DNA from: Branchiostoma floridae
Lineage: Eukaryota > Chordata > Leptocardii > Amphioxiformes > Branchiostomatidae
Assembly (NCBI RefSeq): GCF_000003815.2
Contig: NC_049989.1
Span: 11,117,273 to 11,181,272 of the forward strand
Length of the DNA: 64,000 nucleotides
Reading direction: 5' to 3'
In this document: positions 11,640 through 22,000 of the stretch, piece by piece
How positions within the stretch are numbered: position 1 is the stretch's first letter
Layout of the letters: the number at the start of each line of letters is the position of its first letter
Made by a program: the position numbers and the translations under genes
The notes under the pieces: generated by a model
The model's input: the letters and a program-made list of their open reading frames with translations, nothing else
Database searches by the model: none
Told to the model about the DNA's origin: nothing

Positions 11640-13726
11640 AGTCCAGTCAGGTAGTAGTAGATCAGTAGGGTCCTGTACAGCAGCGACCCTCCTGTCCTCT
11701 CTCTTCCTGATGTGTCCGTACTGCTGGTAGGAGATGTAGGCAAACCCCACCGCCAGGGGGATGGGGTACCACTTCAGCGACCTCAGGTAACCCCGGAAAC
11801 CCTTGGATCTAGACCCTGACTGTTGACTGCCATTTCTGGAGCCCCTAGGTCCTGTGGGAATAGGACATGATTGAAACCTCACACCTGGCATTCGGCTGCA
11901 GTTTAGTCATAGTTACCTGGTCAAATGCAACTACATTTGTAGTCGCAATTGGACAAATACAGTCAATGGTACTAGAGTCGGTCAGCCATAGGATCTGTGG
12001 GTCCAGTACTGAATCCTATGGCTGGCCGAAACGTAGTGGTCTCTTCCTGAAATGTCTGACTGAAAATCATATCCATGCAGTTGCTTGAGTCGGGCAGCCA
12101 TAGGATCCGTGGGTGGAGTACAGAGTCCTATGGCTGGCCAACACCCCTAGTGTACTACATGTATAGACTTTATTTGTCTAATTCCTACTATTTGACCAGC
12201 AATCCGCAAAGCCTGGTAGAGGCCAAGGCCCGGCTAGCTTTGGCCAAACTGTCAGACAGAGCTCTCTGCCGCCTAGTTAGCTTTGCACCCGTGACTGTTT
12301 TACGCAGTTTTAAGTGTTTAATTGCCAGCAAAAATTCAATTCATATGAACATAAAGATACAAATACTTTGCACAAAAACGATTATTCCTCATAACAGTTA
12401 ATAATTATATAAGAGTTAACCAAACCTATCAAAAACCCACCTGAGTCATGGAAGTGTCGGTACTGTAACAGAGCTGGAGCATTCTGCTGGAAATGGAACT
12501 GTGACTGTTGACGATATAACCAGAACCTGCATTCCACCTGGCTGGAAAACCTACAGCTCTGTCTGTAGTTACTGTGGATCCTCCTGTACATAACTCTGTA
12601 CAGAGGACAAGATAAAAGGTCAACATTCAATTTGGTGGTAATGTAAATGCAGAAATGTTCGCAGTGGTTTTATATTTGCGGTTTTTGCGGTGGCCACTTC
12701 ACCGCAAACATTTTTCCATTATAGTCTATGGTGCTACCTGGAACTTAAAACCACCGTGAAAACCCCATTTTCCTGCTACCGCAAAAGTAAACCCAGCGAA
12801 CTTAAATGCATGTACTGTTTTTCGTACATCATGAACTTCAATATAGGGCAGCATCACAAAAACATTATCAGATTATTCTGGCCCTCTATTCCTATGCTTG
12901 AAAACAAAACAATCAATAGAATTGATATAAATACTTATAATCCTTTCATGGTGGATTTATTTCAGGTAGGAGCCAAAATGAGATTTTCAGTGTTTGAAGT
13001 TTGCAGTTGAAATGCTTCTGTTGCTACAGTAGAATTACAAATCTACAATACAAAGCACATAGTAATGCTTTTATGATTTCATTGTAGGCGGTCACTGTAA
13101 AAACATTTCAATATATGTGGTACCAATGTACAAAATTTGAGAAAATACACAATTTGTGACGAAAGGAATAACAACTATGTGTTACATTCTGTCTGGATTA
13201 GATTAATTCTCATTCATTGTGCACATATGTAAAATCATTCTTAAGTCTTCACACTTGTATTTGGTCCCAATTTCATAATCTCCAATTTTTTACTTGCTGA
13301 TAACCAAAAATATTGACTTAAGGCCTAAAGTCTAATGTGTTTTGACAATTCTATTTTCCCTTGAATTGCAGAAATTGAAATAGTTCTCTCACAGACATTG
13401 CAAACAATGATAAACAAATTCCACGAGACAAAATATGTCGTGCCAAGGTGAAAATCTTTAAACACGCGAATGTCTAGAATGTCTTTACTCTACTACTACT
13501 AGTCGAGCAAGGTAAAATTATACAACTTCAGACGACACAACTGCTTTAAGAATAATTCATAAGCTGTAAACCGATGTTTTTATCTATATCTGGCAATTAT
13601 CATGAACTGAAACAGCAAATCTATCATGTTACAATTCACGGGGTAAATATCGTGATTTATCGTCTAAACATTCATAAATTCCATCAGTTTAGAGTCACAC
13701 CTCAAGATTTGACTGGACGCCGCCAT
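11640..13726 (-). CDS. PISD: 5' part of a mitochondrial membrane protein, probably phosphatidylserine decarboxylase
   Basis: Three minus-strand exons join in phase: 13701-13726 (MAASSQIL, phase 2), 12441-12595 (acceptor TCTGTACAG, donor GTGGGT) and 11640-11851 (acceptor TTCCCACAG, donor GTAAGT). They give 131 residues. The first 60 are rich in Arg, Ser, Gln and aromatics with almost no acid, as in a mitochondrial presequence. One membrane helix follows (YPIPLAVGFAYISYQQY), then a charged stretch. The helix plus YQQYGHIRKRED resembles the inner-membrane anchor region of animal PISD, the enzyme that makes phosphatidylethanolamine from phosphatidylserine. The catalytic domain with its LGST self-cleavage site was not found to the left, so the gene is partial here. 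Exon structure is firm; the name rests on a short match. The next exon must start in phase 0. Confidence 0.6.
12653..12830. repeat. Dispersed repeat, copy also at 56468-56660
   Basis: A block that includes GCAGAAA, GGTGGTTT, GCGGTTTT and ACCGCAAACAT is shared, in the same orientation, with 56468-56660. It lies in the first intron of the PISD-like gene. Confidence 0.6.
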
Positions 13727-13732
13727 CTTGAA
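13716..13732 (-). promoter_or_regulatory. YY1-like site overlapping the PISD-like start codon
   Basis: The minus strand reads CAAGATGGCGGC around the ATG at 13726, the classic YY1 site. It is often found just downstream of housekeeping transcription starts. It supports this ATG as the true start of the gene. Confidence 0.45.
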
Positions 13733-13859
13733 TCAGAACTGAGGTCATGACCTTTCAAGTTGAAAATCTGATTGTGATTGGCTAGTGGCCGTCAGTTTTG
13801 ACCAATCAGATACATCTTCGAGAACGCGCCAAATATGACGTGATTCAGCAGTCTAAAGC

Positions 13860-14374
13860 AGAGGTGGGGTGGAAATAGGAAAACCTTACGATTTGCCTTT
13901 TTTTCACTAAACTTAGTTAGTATCTACTTGGAGATTACATAATATTTGACTTACATTATTTGCTTAGTGCATAAATTTTCTAAAAAGGATACCGATCGAC
14001 ATCACATCCAAAAACAACCAAGGCATGTCTTAATTGATGGGGGTCCTCGATCTACCATTCTTCTTGAAGTTCTTCTTCTTCTTGTTTGTTTGCTTGTATT
14101 GCATAAATTTGCATACCTAGTAAATTGTTCATTGTAGATGATAAAGTAACCAGATACCCAACTCTACCCTTGATTTTACATCTCCGCGGTCTACCCAATG
14201 ACCACGAGTATATAATGTTGAAATTGAACCTCCTTGAATTGCTATAAGCAAAGCATGTCGTTCCTAGCTACATGTAGCTGCCGGTATAACGTTATTTGCT
14301 ATGTTAACTGGATTTTATTTGGGTGGGTTGGTGGGAGCTAGATTATAACGGTTAAGTTAGAACGTTACTAACGT

Positions 14375-14375
<1 letters not shown>
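13860..14375. other. Intergenic between PISD-like gene and XBP1, no gene seen
   Basis: I see no exon or RNA gene in this AT-rich spacer. Confidence 0.4.
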
Positions 14376-14410
<35 letters not shown>

Positions 14411-14658
14411 CACCAGGTGTATTTTGCCAGCCAGTAGGTACCCAAATTATGAGTAATGAGGCTGATTAACGTGGTCGAGGCACCTCCTCGAGAACGGGAC
14501 CCCCGTTTTACGTCCCTCCCGGAAGACGATTTCGTGGAAAGCTTCGTGAGGCTCGTCAGTCCTTGGTTGGTCTCCCATCCAAGCACTATCCGGACCGCGC
14601 GTTGCTTAACTTCCGAGATCGAGGGATCGGGTGTACCAACGCGCCACGCGGCCGTAGC
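14376..14658 (-). mobile_element. 5S rRNA-derived SINE with ATT-repeat tail
   Basis: The minus strand from 14658 to about 14560 is clearly 5S rRNA-like: it contains CGATCTCGGAAGTTAAGCA (box A region) and GCTTGGATGGGAGACC (box C). After this head comes about 150 bases of unrelated body and then an (ATT)n tail at 14410-14376. A pol III head, body and simple tail are the structure of a 5S-headed SINE (SINE3 type). The head carries several changes from a functional 5S gene, so this is not a 5S gene. Confidence 0.75.
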
Positions 14659-15230
14659 TTATATTATTATTATTTTTTTTTTTAAGTTTCCAGTCAGTTC
14701 AGTTCATCCATCAAGTGACGCTATGAAGTCCCTCCAGATGACTCTGTTGTGCATGACAGACAAGAGATCTCTGTCTTGGAGACCAACATCCTCCTTAGTC
14801 CTAATGAATTCAGTGGTATATTAAATATCGTATCGTTGTTTTTTGGGTGTGTGTGTTTTTTTTTTTTTAACAAAATGCAAAGCGGAATGGCGTAGTCGTC
14901 TCATGTTCTTAATTGTCATAAGGAGGTTGAAAAAATCTCCTTGATCGTCGTAGTCAAAGATGATGCCAGCGAACGATTGATTGGTATTCATAGATGACTC
15001 AAATCATTCGGTGAATCAAATTGACTATTGAAACCTACAAATTACCGGCAATTCCTCTGCAAATTCCCTGTATTGCGAACTGTAGGACGATTTCACCAAA
15101 ATGTAAAAAATAAAACAAGAAAGGTGTGGCATTGTTGTGCGGCTTTATGTTTGGCAGGGGAACATCTTGTGTTATTTTTGATACACCGTCAGATTTGGTC
15201 TCGTGGCAGGGGAATCCCAAAAATAGAGCA

Positions 15231-15253
15231 TGACGTAGCGTTTTGATGACGCA
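15231..15253 (+). promoter_or_regulatory. Two TGACG motifs upstream of XBP1
   Basis: TGACGTAG at 15231 is one base from the UPR element consensus TGACGTGG. TGACGCA follows at 15247. These are the binding cores used by ATF6 and XBP1 themselves, so they could allow self-regulation, but such short motifs also occur by chance. Confidence 0.3.
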
Positions 15254-15295
15254 TGCGGTAACCCTGGAACCCTCTTGCATCATCTTCAGCCTAGA

Positions 15296-15368
15296 CCAAT
15301 CAGAGCTGTGTGCTTAGTATTTAAATTAGCAATGACGACATTTTGTCGTCCAATCACGAATCGACACG
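15296..15368 (+). promoter_or_regulatory. XBP1 proximal promoter candidate with CCAAT boxes and ERSE-like site
   Basis: CCAAT occurs at 15296 and 15350. The second is followed after exactly nine bases by ACACG (15364-15368), one mismatch from the endoplasmic-reticulum stress element CCAAT-N9-CCACG. A TATA-like TATTTAAA lies at 15318-15325. Vertebrate XBP1 is induced by ATF6 through an ERSE, so this fits the gene, but binding is not shown by sequence alone. Confidence 0.4.
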
Positions 15369-15506
15369 ATCTCACAGACTTCTGTAGAAAAGCAGGTGCG
15401 TCACCAGAGGTGCGGTATGAGGTGAAGAAACTCGTGAAATTGGGGGGAATTTGCCGAAATTTCGGACGTTTTTACCAACTTCGTAACCCCCAGGGAAGAT
15501 CAAGAC

Positions 15507-17632
15507 ATGTCAACGGGTGTCGTGTTCGCTCCGGTCGGCGCGACGAAGAGAATAGCACCGATGAACATCGCTGGTAGGACCGCGCCAAGTCTCAACACCA
15601 ATATGGCGTCCTCAAGAATGACTGAACAACAACCAAGGAAGAGAAGAAGACTCAACCACCTGACACCTGAGGAGAAGGCGATGAGAAGGTGACTTTTCAC
15701 TCAGAAATGATCCTAAGAAAGGCCTCTGGTATCCCATGGCTTCTCCTAGACATGAAAATGTAGCAGTCTCACAGCAGACGTGTCAGCTGGATGAAAAAAG
15801 AATTTGGCCTGTACAGTAGTTACTAGATTATAGGGACAAATAAGTTGCAGTCTAACCAGCTATCCGCCGGACGGTCAGTTCACTCCACAGAGGCCAATTA
15901 ACTCCTACTTTAATTCGTAACTTGGCCAAAGTCCCCTATTACAATTCGGCCAGGCCGGGCCGTAGTCTGGTAAAGTCTAAGAGAATAGAAATTTAGAGAG
16001 CCAGAGCTACACCCTCTATTCCATATAGGTATAGTCTCTTTTTGCATAGACCAGACTTTCGTTGTTTGTATTGAACAAAATTCTCCTAAGTGGGATAATT
16101 TTTGTAGTTTTTTGAACGAACGTCTGATCTGTCAGGCATAGATGGATGCCACTTTACGTACAAAAGGCCGGAAACAACAACATATTTTTCGTGTTACCAT
16201 CCTGTTGTGAACCAGAAAGAAGTTGTCTGTATACACGCATGCCTTCAGGCACCCAGTTGTTTGTGTGTGGAAAGCAGGTCTTTGTAATTTTATTACAGTT
16301 TTGATATTTAAAAAAAAAGCTCATTTATGAAGATTATCTCCAGGAGTCCTTTTGCGAAATCATATGGCAAAACTGTTTCTTAAATTTTCTTGTGAAAGAA
16401 ATTGTCAAAAAAGCCTTAAACAACTTCCAGTTGTTGTCTATTGACATAGGTGAAAGAACAGGTCAGAGGGCAGCCTGGAGGCATCTAGTGATCTACCTGC
16501 ATTTCATCAGCTTTTAAAAAGGAGAATGGAGAAAAAAATATCCAACAGTTTTGGTAGGAAATGTATGTGAACTAATGAGTGTTACGTTTTCTTTCCTGCT
16601 TACAGAAAACTGAAGAACCGAGTGGCAGCACAAACAGCAAGGGACAGAAAGAAGGCCAAAATGGATGAACTGGAAGTAATTGTCGCCAAACTAGAAGCAC
16701 AGGTAAGCCTGCATACCACCTATGCCCTTTCACCTCCAACCTTTGACCTACATTCCTTCAAAGTCTATTCCCGAGTTTCAAACAAACTGTTAAAGCATTT
16801 TGTCTGACATGTTTGCAAATTGTTTTGTCTTCAAACAGAACAAGGCTCTACAACAACAGAACTCCAGTCTCAAACAGCAGTCCACCAGCCTGAAGATGGA
16901 GAATGCCGAGCTCAAGAAGCGGCTTGGCCAGTCCGAGGTCCAGTGCAAACGGGAGGCGAGGGAGACGTCGCCGACAGCCGAAGGCCATACCGCCGGGAGG
17001 GAGGGATCCAGGTCCTCTGAATCCGCAGCATTCAGACAATGTGCACCTCTGCAGCAGGGGCAGATCTGGATCACCTCCAGCCTGGTGGCATGGATCCTGA
17101 CGCTGAGTGCGACGTCCTCCTCAGCCTTCTCGAGCAACTGGACCCAGACAACTTCTTCACCCAGCTCCGAGAGCAGACCGAGGGCATCACGGCCTCTGAC
17201 CCGGCCTTCGACCCCTCAGTCACACCGGTTACGTCTGGCCAAGCCGTGGGGGCCGCAGCGCCACACGTGGAATCCGCTGCAGAACTGATCCGCCTGGACC
17301 ACGTGTACCACAAGGAAGCTGCCTTGGACCACCACGAGGAACCAGCCGTGAAGACAGAACCCATGTCTCGGATCGAGGACACGCTGTCGACCCCCACATT
17401 CACGTTCTCTTCGCCGCCACTCTCCCCGCTCTCGCAGGATGCGATGGGATCGCTCTCTCCCCTTGCGGACATTGATGACGACATGAAGCTTCACAGTCCC
17501 ATGTCCTTCAAATCCAGCACCAGCGACTCGGGAATCGAGGACGCGCCCTCCCCCTACCAGCCTCTGCTGGGTAGCGGCACCTGGGAGGAAACCTTCACCA
17601 CAGAACTTTTCCCTCAGTTGATTTCTGTGTAG
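15507..17632 (+). CDS. XBP1: XBP1, bZIP transcription factor of the unfolded protein response (spliced form)
   Basis: Coding exons are 15507-15688, 16606-16702 and 16839-17632, the last interrupted by the 26-nt IRE1 intron 17029-17054. Removing it gives 348 residues (XBP1s). The basic region runs from about 62 (KLKNRVAAQTARDRKKAKM), preceded by LTPEEKAMRR as in vertebrates. The zipper has leucines exactly seven apart at 83, 90, 97, 104, 111 and 118. The spliced-frame activation domain has ELIRLDHVY and ends WEETFTTELFPQLISV, near identical to the vertebrate end. Splice sites are GTGACT/TTACAG and GTAAGC/AAACAG, with matching phases. The protein acts in the nucleus on ER-chaperone and degradation genes after IRE1 has spliced its mRNA in the cytosol. 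Vertebrate genes split the last exon further; here it is one piece. Confidence 0.97.
16839..17288 (+). CDS. XBP1: XBP1u: last-exon portion of the unspliced reading frame
   Basis: If the 26-nt intron is kept, the frame continues past 17028 and stops at 17288, giving a 242-residue protein with exons 1 and 2. In vertebrates XBP1u carries its own mRNA to the ER membrane through a hydrophobic segment (HR2) and stalls the ribosome with a C-terminal arrest peptide. Here a modest hydrophobic stretch (SLVAWILTLSATSSSAF) is followed by NWTQ, which aligns with the TWTQ of the human protein. The peptide ends KPWGPQRHTWNPLQN. About 230 bases are therefore read in two frames. Confidence 0.9.
   Translation, partial: NKALQQQNSSLKQQSTSLKMENAELKKRLGQSEVQCKREARETSPTAEGHTAGREGSRSSESAAFRQCAPLQQGQIWITSSLVAWILTLSATSSSAFSSNWTQTTSSPSSESRPRASRPLTRPSTPQSHRLRLAKPWGPQRHTWNPLQN
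17029..17054 (+). promoter_or_regulatory. XBP1: 26-nt IRE1-spliced unconventional intron
   Basis: The cut sites are CCGCAG|CAT at 17028/17029 and CTGCAG|CAG at 17054/17055, matching the CNG|CNG rule for IRE1 stem-loops. The length is exactly 26 as in vertebrates, and the inner bases differ at only a few positions from the human intron. Removal keeps the alanine codon and moves the frame to the one ending in FPQLISV. Confidence 0.95.
17247..17288 (+). promoter_or_regulatory. XBP1: XBP1u translational arrest peptide
   Basis: The last 13 residues of the unspliced form are WGPQRHTWNPLQN. The human arrest peptide ends WGRHQPSWKPLMN. Both tryptophans (230 and 237 here), the spacing between them, the Pro-Leu pair and the final Asn are kept. 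In human XBP1u this segment pauses the ribosome so that IRE1 can reach the mRNA. Confidence 0.8.
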
Positions 17633-18025
17633 TGTTCACAGAGTTTTATCTTTGTACATACATCTAGTTAATTACAAGTTAAATCAGTGAGTAAATGCTT
17701 TTGATTTGTACCCTTGGGTATTAAATTTTCTTTTCTTTTAAAAAAAGTGTACATTGTAAAGAGTGATAAGAAGACTGGAAGGATCTGTGCCAAGTGGCGG
17801 AGAGATCAAAATGTCACAAGATCATATTGTAACAACAAAGTATAATGTCCTCTGTTGTGTAAGCGAAGGAATGAGTCTATGAAAGCCCCTCTAAAGGATT
17901 TGTTACAAAAGAACAAAACCTCATTCATTCATTTATTGAAGGTCCCAACATAGGTGGCGATAGCCTTAAAATCTTTTTTTAGGTTGCCTTTGGAAGGACA
18001 TGGTTTGAGGTATATGAAAGTACTT

Positions 18026-18031
18026 AATAAA
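18026..18031 (+). terminator. Poly(A) signal for XBP1
   Basis: AATAAA lies 394 bases after the XBP1 stop codon; no other gene starts between. Confidence 0.6.
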
Positions 18032-18929
18032 GTATTGAAGAGAATATGTATAGGCTTTCTTCTCAGCTACCTAATGCACTAACAAATGTAAGCACTGACT
18101 AGACTTGTCTGCTTGTAAATACAGCTGTCCCTGTCTGAAGATTGTGGTTCTGTCTTCAAGAAAAATAAATGGTTCCGACCGATTCCTTGTTTGCATGATG
18201 TGATCCTTTCGTTTATTTCCATTTCTGTTGGTTCTTCTGAAAGAAAACTTCCAAGTTTTCATAGCTAAAAGTTGACATTTCCTGTTATACACAATATTTG
18301 AAGTATATATCAAGGAATCTTTGTCTTCTTCTAAAATGAAGGAAGTTATGCTATTTGAACTTAACAACATATCTTTTAAATTATTTTGATACCTTTAACA
18401 ATAGTTTGTTTTTATGACATAAATCCAACATAAAGTAATATATCCTGAACAAAATATATTACTATCATTAACAACAGGCAATGGTATGCCTGAGATGTAA
18501 CATAACAAGAATATCTCTATGCTTATGACATAAACGTATTCTCTCAAGACACCGTCTGTACTTAGACTTTCTGTATCATCAAGTTATTACCTACATAATG
18601 GATACCTTTCACATACGCTTCTTTGTCATCCAAACACGCAATAATCCCCTTAACACCCCAGGGCCAATAAAACAACAGAAGTACGTAACTATCCAATTGC
18701 TCGAGCAACATTTCTACATCAAGAAGTAGTTCAGATACATCCTTAGCTAGACTTTTGAAGTAGCTACCACAGTGAGTTGGTATCTGAAACTTGAAAGTGA
18801 CAACAGTTACTGAAGGAGTTCATGTTAACCTTTTGGCTTGAAATTTCTTAGAGACATGTTGCAATGTTTTGCATGATGCAACCTGCTCACAATGTTTCAA
18901 CAATGGACTACCGGTACAATTAATATTCT

Positions 18930-18935
18930 TTTATT
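18930..18935 (-). terminator. Poly(A) signal for PELO
   Basis: AATAAA on the minus strand lies about 110 bases after the PELO stop codon (19045-19047). Confidence 0.55.
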
Positions 18936-19044
18936 TCACCGTTCAGCTTCCAATTGAATACAGTACATAGCTGTACATGTATATTAGGAAGGTCCAGACT
19001 TGAAATGACTGTCTAACAGTCAGTCTATGTTTGAATCAAAGGCT

Positions 19045-22000
19045 TCAGTCCTCATCTGAATCTGTGGCGTCTTCTTCGTCGATCTCGGGAATTGGGAAAC
19101 GCAGGATAGCGGCTACACCCGTCAGCTGGTCCAACTCTGTAGATGTAGTGAAAACAATAAGAATCCATCCTTTACTTTCTGGGTCCTAACTTTCACAAAA
19201 TAAAGCAACAAAAGGCAATGAAAGAATACCTTCCCAAGAGGAAGTAACATAGATCATTAGGTTATGAGTAAGCTCTTCAAATACTGTAACAAAGGGGTAA
19301 AAACATTGTGCAGACTTGGCAGTCTCTGATTGGCTACCTTCCCCAAACTCAAGTTCTCTCTGTGGGTCAATGACCCTTGTGTTTGTCTCAAGTGCCAGGA
19401 TGTACAGTTGCTAAGCCTGCACTTCAGTACAAATGTGATAGGTGGCATCATTGTATTGTCTCATCCTTATACACTTAGTGGCAAGATTACTTTTACGGTT
19501 TGTGTGGGTAAGCATTGGCCAATGGCAGGAGTGATTAGATATTGGAGTAATAAAACGTCATCCACTTACGTTCTCCTGACACATGTAGACTGGAGAAAAT
19601 CCTATGAGGACAGAAAACAAGACTTATCATTATACATCGTTGGCAGAGGCCAGAGCTAAAATACCCATGCATTTCCTAGCATTGGAAGTGATAAAGACAA
19701 GATGAGGTATTCTCTGTCTTATCAATGCCCCCTATCAGCAATGACAGCAACTGCACCAACTAATGACTGGATGAACAGGAGGCTGTGTTGATTAGTTTCA
19801 AACTTGCAAAACCTGTTATTAGAGGGTCTGCATGGGGGGGTCTTGGTAACGCTTAACGGTGAATTCAGGAGGCCTGGTAACGGTTAACGGTAAATACAGG
19901 AGGCCCGGTAACGCTTAACGGTAAATTCAGAAGGAGTTACAAAACATAACACCGTTGAAAGTAACATTGACGTGCATTCCTATTCATACAACGCTAGAGT
20001 AGTTATATCAATGGGGGAAAATATCCGACTAATGACAAAGCAAAAGGTGCCCAGAACCCGGAGGAATGACAGGGACATTGTCCATGACATCTGTAAATTG
20101 ACGGTGGTAGAGTTCCCGGCCCGCCACAGAGACGGCGGCCACAAATTTCTTATGGGGGGATTGAACTATTGTTTCAGCACATGGAGCGCCGAAGGCGCGA
20201 CGCATCCCAGGGGGTCCGGGGGTATGCTCCCCGGGAAAATTTTAAAATCAAGACCCTCTTACATGCTGTTTCCTGCATTTTCAAATTTTGCCGACTGACT
20301 AAGCTAGGTTGATTTTGACATTTTCATCAAATTACACAATGATTATAGCTTTGGCCTCCACCCCCAGAGCCCCCGACATATTTTACCATTTCGAGCTCAG
20401 AAGGCACGAGACGTTGCAATATAAGTCCGGGAAAATTAAGATCAGGACCGTCTGAAACGCCATTTACTGCATTTTGAAGGACACATTTTGCTGTAAGATG
20501 AAGCTAAATTAAATGACATATTTTTAGAGAGAAAAGTTTTTTGTGCCTACCCACGCCCCTTAATATTTTCACCATGTCATCGTGAGCGCCAAAGGCGCCA
20601 GCCGTACGTCGCAAGGAAGGTCCGGAGAAACCTCATTGTCTGCATTCTAGGAGTACTTTTTGCCCGAAACTAAGCTAAGTTTACACTGAAATCTGTATGA
20701 GTGATAAAGCTTTTGAGGGCGACGCTTCCGCAACATATTTTACCCTGTCCAGAGTCCAAGGCCGTGAGGCTCGGATAAAATATTGAAATCTGGACCCTTT
20801 GAAACGCCATTTCCTGCCTTTTCCGGGGTTCTATCTGGCATTTGACTTCGTGTGTATAACGGGTTACGAAGAATTTCTTGGTAACGCTTAACGGTGAATT
20901 CGGTATAACAAATAACGTTTAACGTTGAATTAAAACGACCAATAACGCTTCACGAAGAATATACCGATAACGATTAACGTTAAATTAGAGAGGGTCGGTA
21001 ACGATTAACGGTGAATTAAAATGGCTCGTAACGCTTAACAGAAAAAGGCATGCAGACCCTCTTATTACTCTTATTACTTCCCAATCTTGTGGTATTAGAG
21101 TTTACAAAATAAACCAAGTCCCTCTTCTGCCTGCAAATGTTTCATATACATATAGAACTGCTACCTTCCTAAGAACATTATTTACTGGTTTTATTTCTCA
21201 CCGCTGCACAGGTATCAGGTCATTTCGTCCCCTAGATCTTTCGTCCCCTGGTCTTTTCGTCCCCGTGTTGGATGTTTCGTCCTTGTCATGGTTCTTTCGT
21301 CCTCATCATGTTACAGTGTTCAACCCCCAAAAGGCAACTTATAAGACATTTTATCACGTCCTATCCCGTAGTTGATTAATTCTTACTTTGAAAGGATTTT
21401 CCGACGGCTTATATGGGGAAAATAGTTGCTCAGTCCTGCGTTGGACGGCGCCACACTCTGACTACAATATAATTCCAGTCGGTCCGGATCATGGGTGAAT
21501 TCACCAACATGAATATCATACAGTCGATTATCTTGTTAAAGTTTCCTGTAAGTTTGTTTATTTACTCAGACAAACTCGGTAAAAGGTGCGCATGAGAGCT
21601 TTGTGACATGCGTAAACATCCAAGATGGCGGACCCGGCGGCATGAAAATTTCCTACTCGTCCGTTTTGTGCCGGTTATCGGAAGTGGAAGACTAAAACAA
21701 ATCAAAAATGAACTTTTTCTATAGAAGTTTGATAAAAAAACTCTTATAAAAATTTTGTGACTTGTCAATACCTTTGTTGCATAGACAAGCATTATCCGAG
21801 GACGAAACGTCCATGTCGAGGACGAAAGATCCATGGGACGAATGGTCTCGGGGACGAAAAGACTAGTAACCCGCTGCACATACATGTACATGTAGGTTGT
21901 GTAGAAGAAAATTCCACTACGTTATGTTCTAACAACCTGGCAAAATTCACCACAGTTCCCTAACTATACAGCTATGATGGAATGATTCAATTTACCACTA

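Noticed and set aside
14560-14658. A functional 5S rRNA gene
   Set aside because: The head is diverged from 5S and runs into a SINE body with a simple-repeat tail.
17071-17494. Open frames of 92-137 codons on the minus strand of the XBP1 last exon
   Set aside because: Antisense shadows of a GC-rich coding exon; the plus-strand frames are explained by XBP1u and XBP1s.
20140-20850. Repeated GAGCGCC-AAGGCGC blocks considered as a CRISPR-like or coding repeat
   Set aside because: Spacing is irregular and about 200 bases, inside a eukaryotic transposon; no cas genes or conserved frame.
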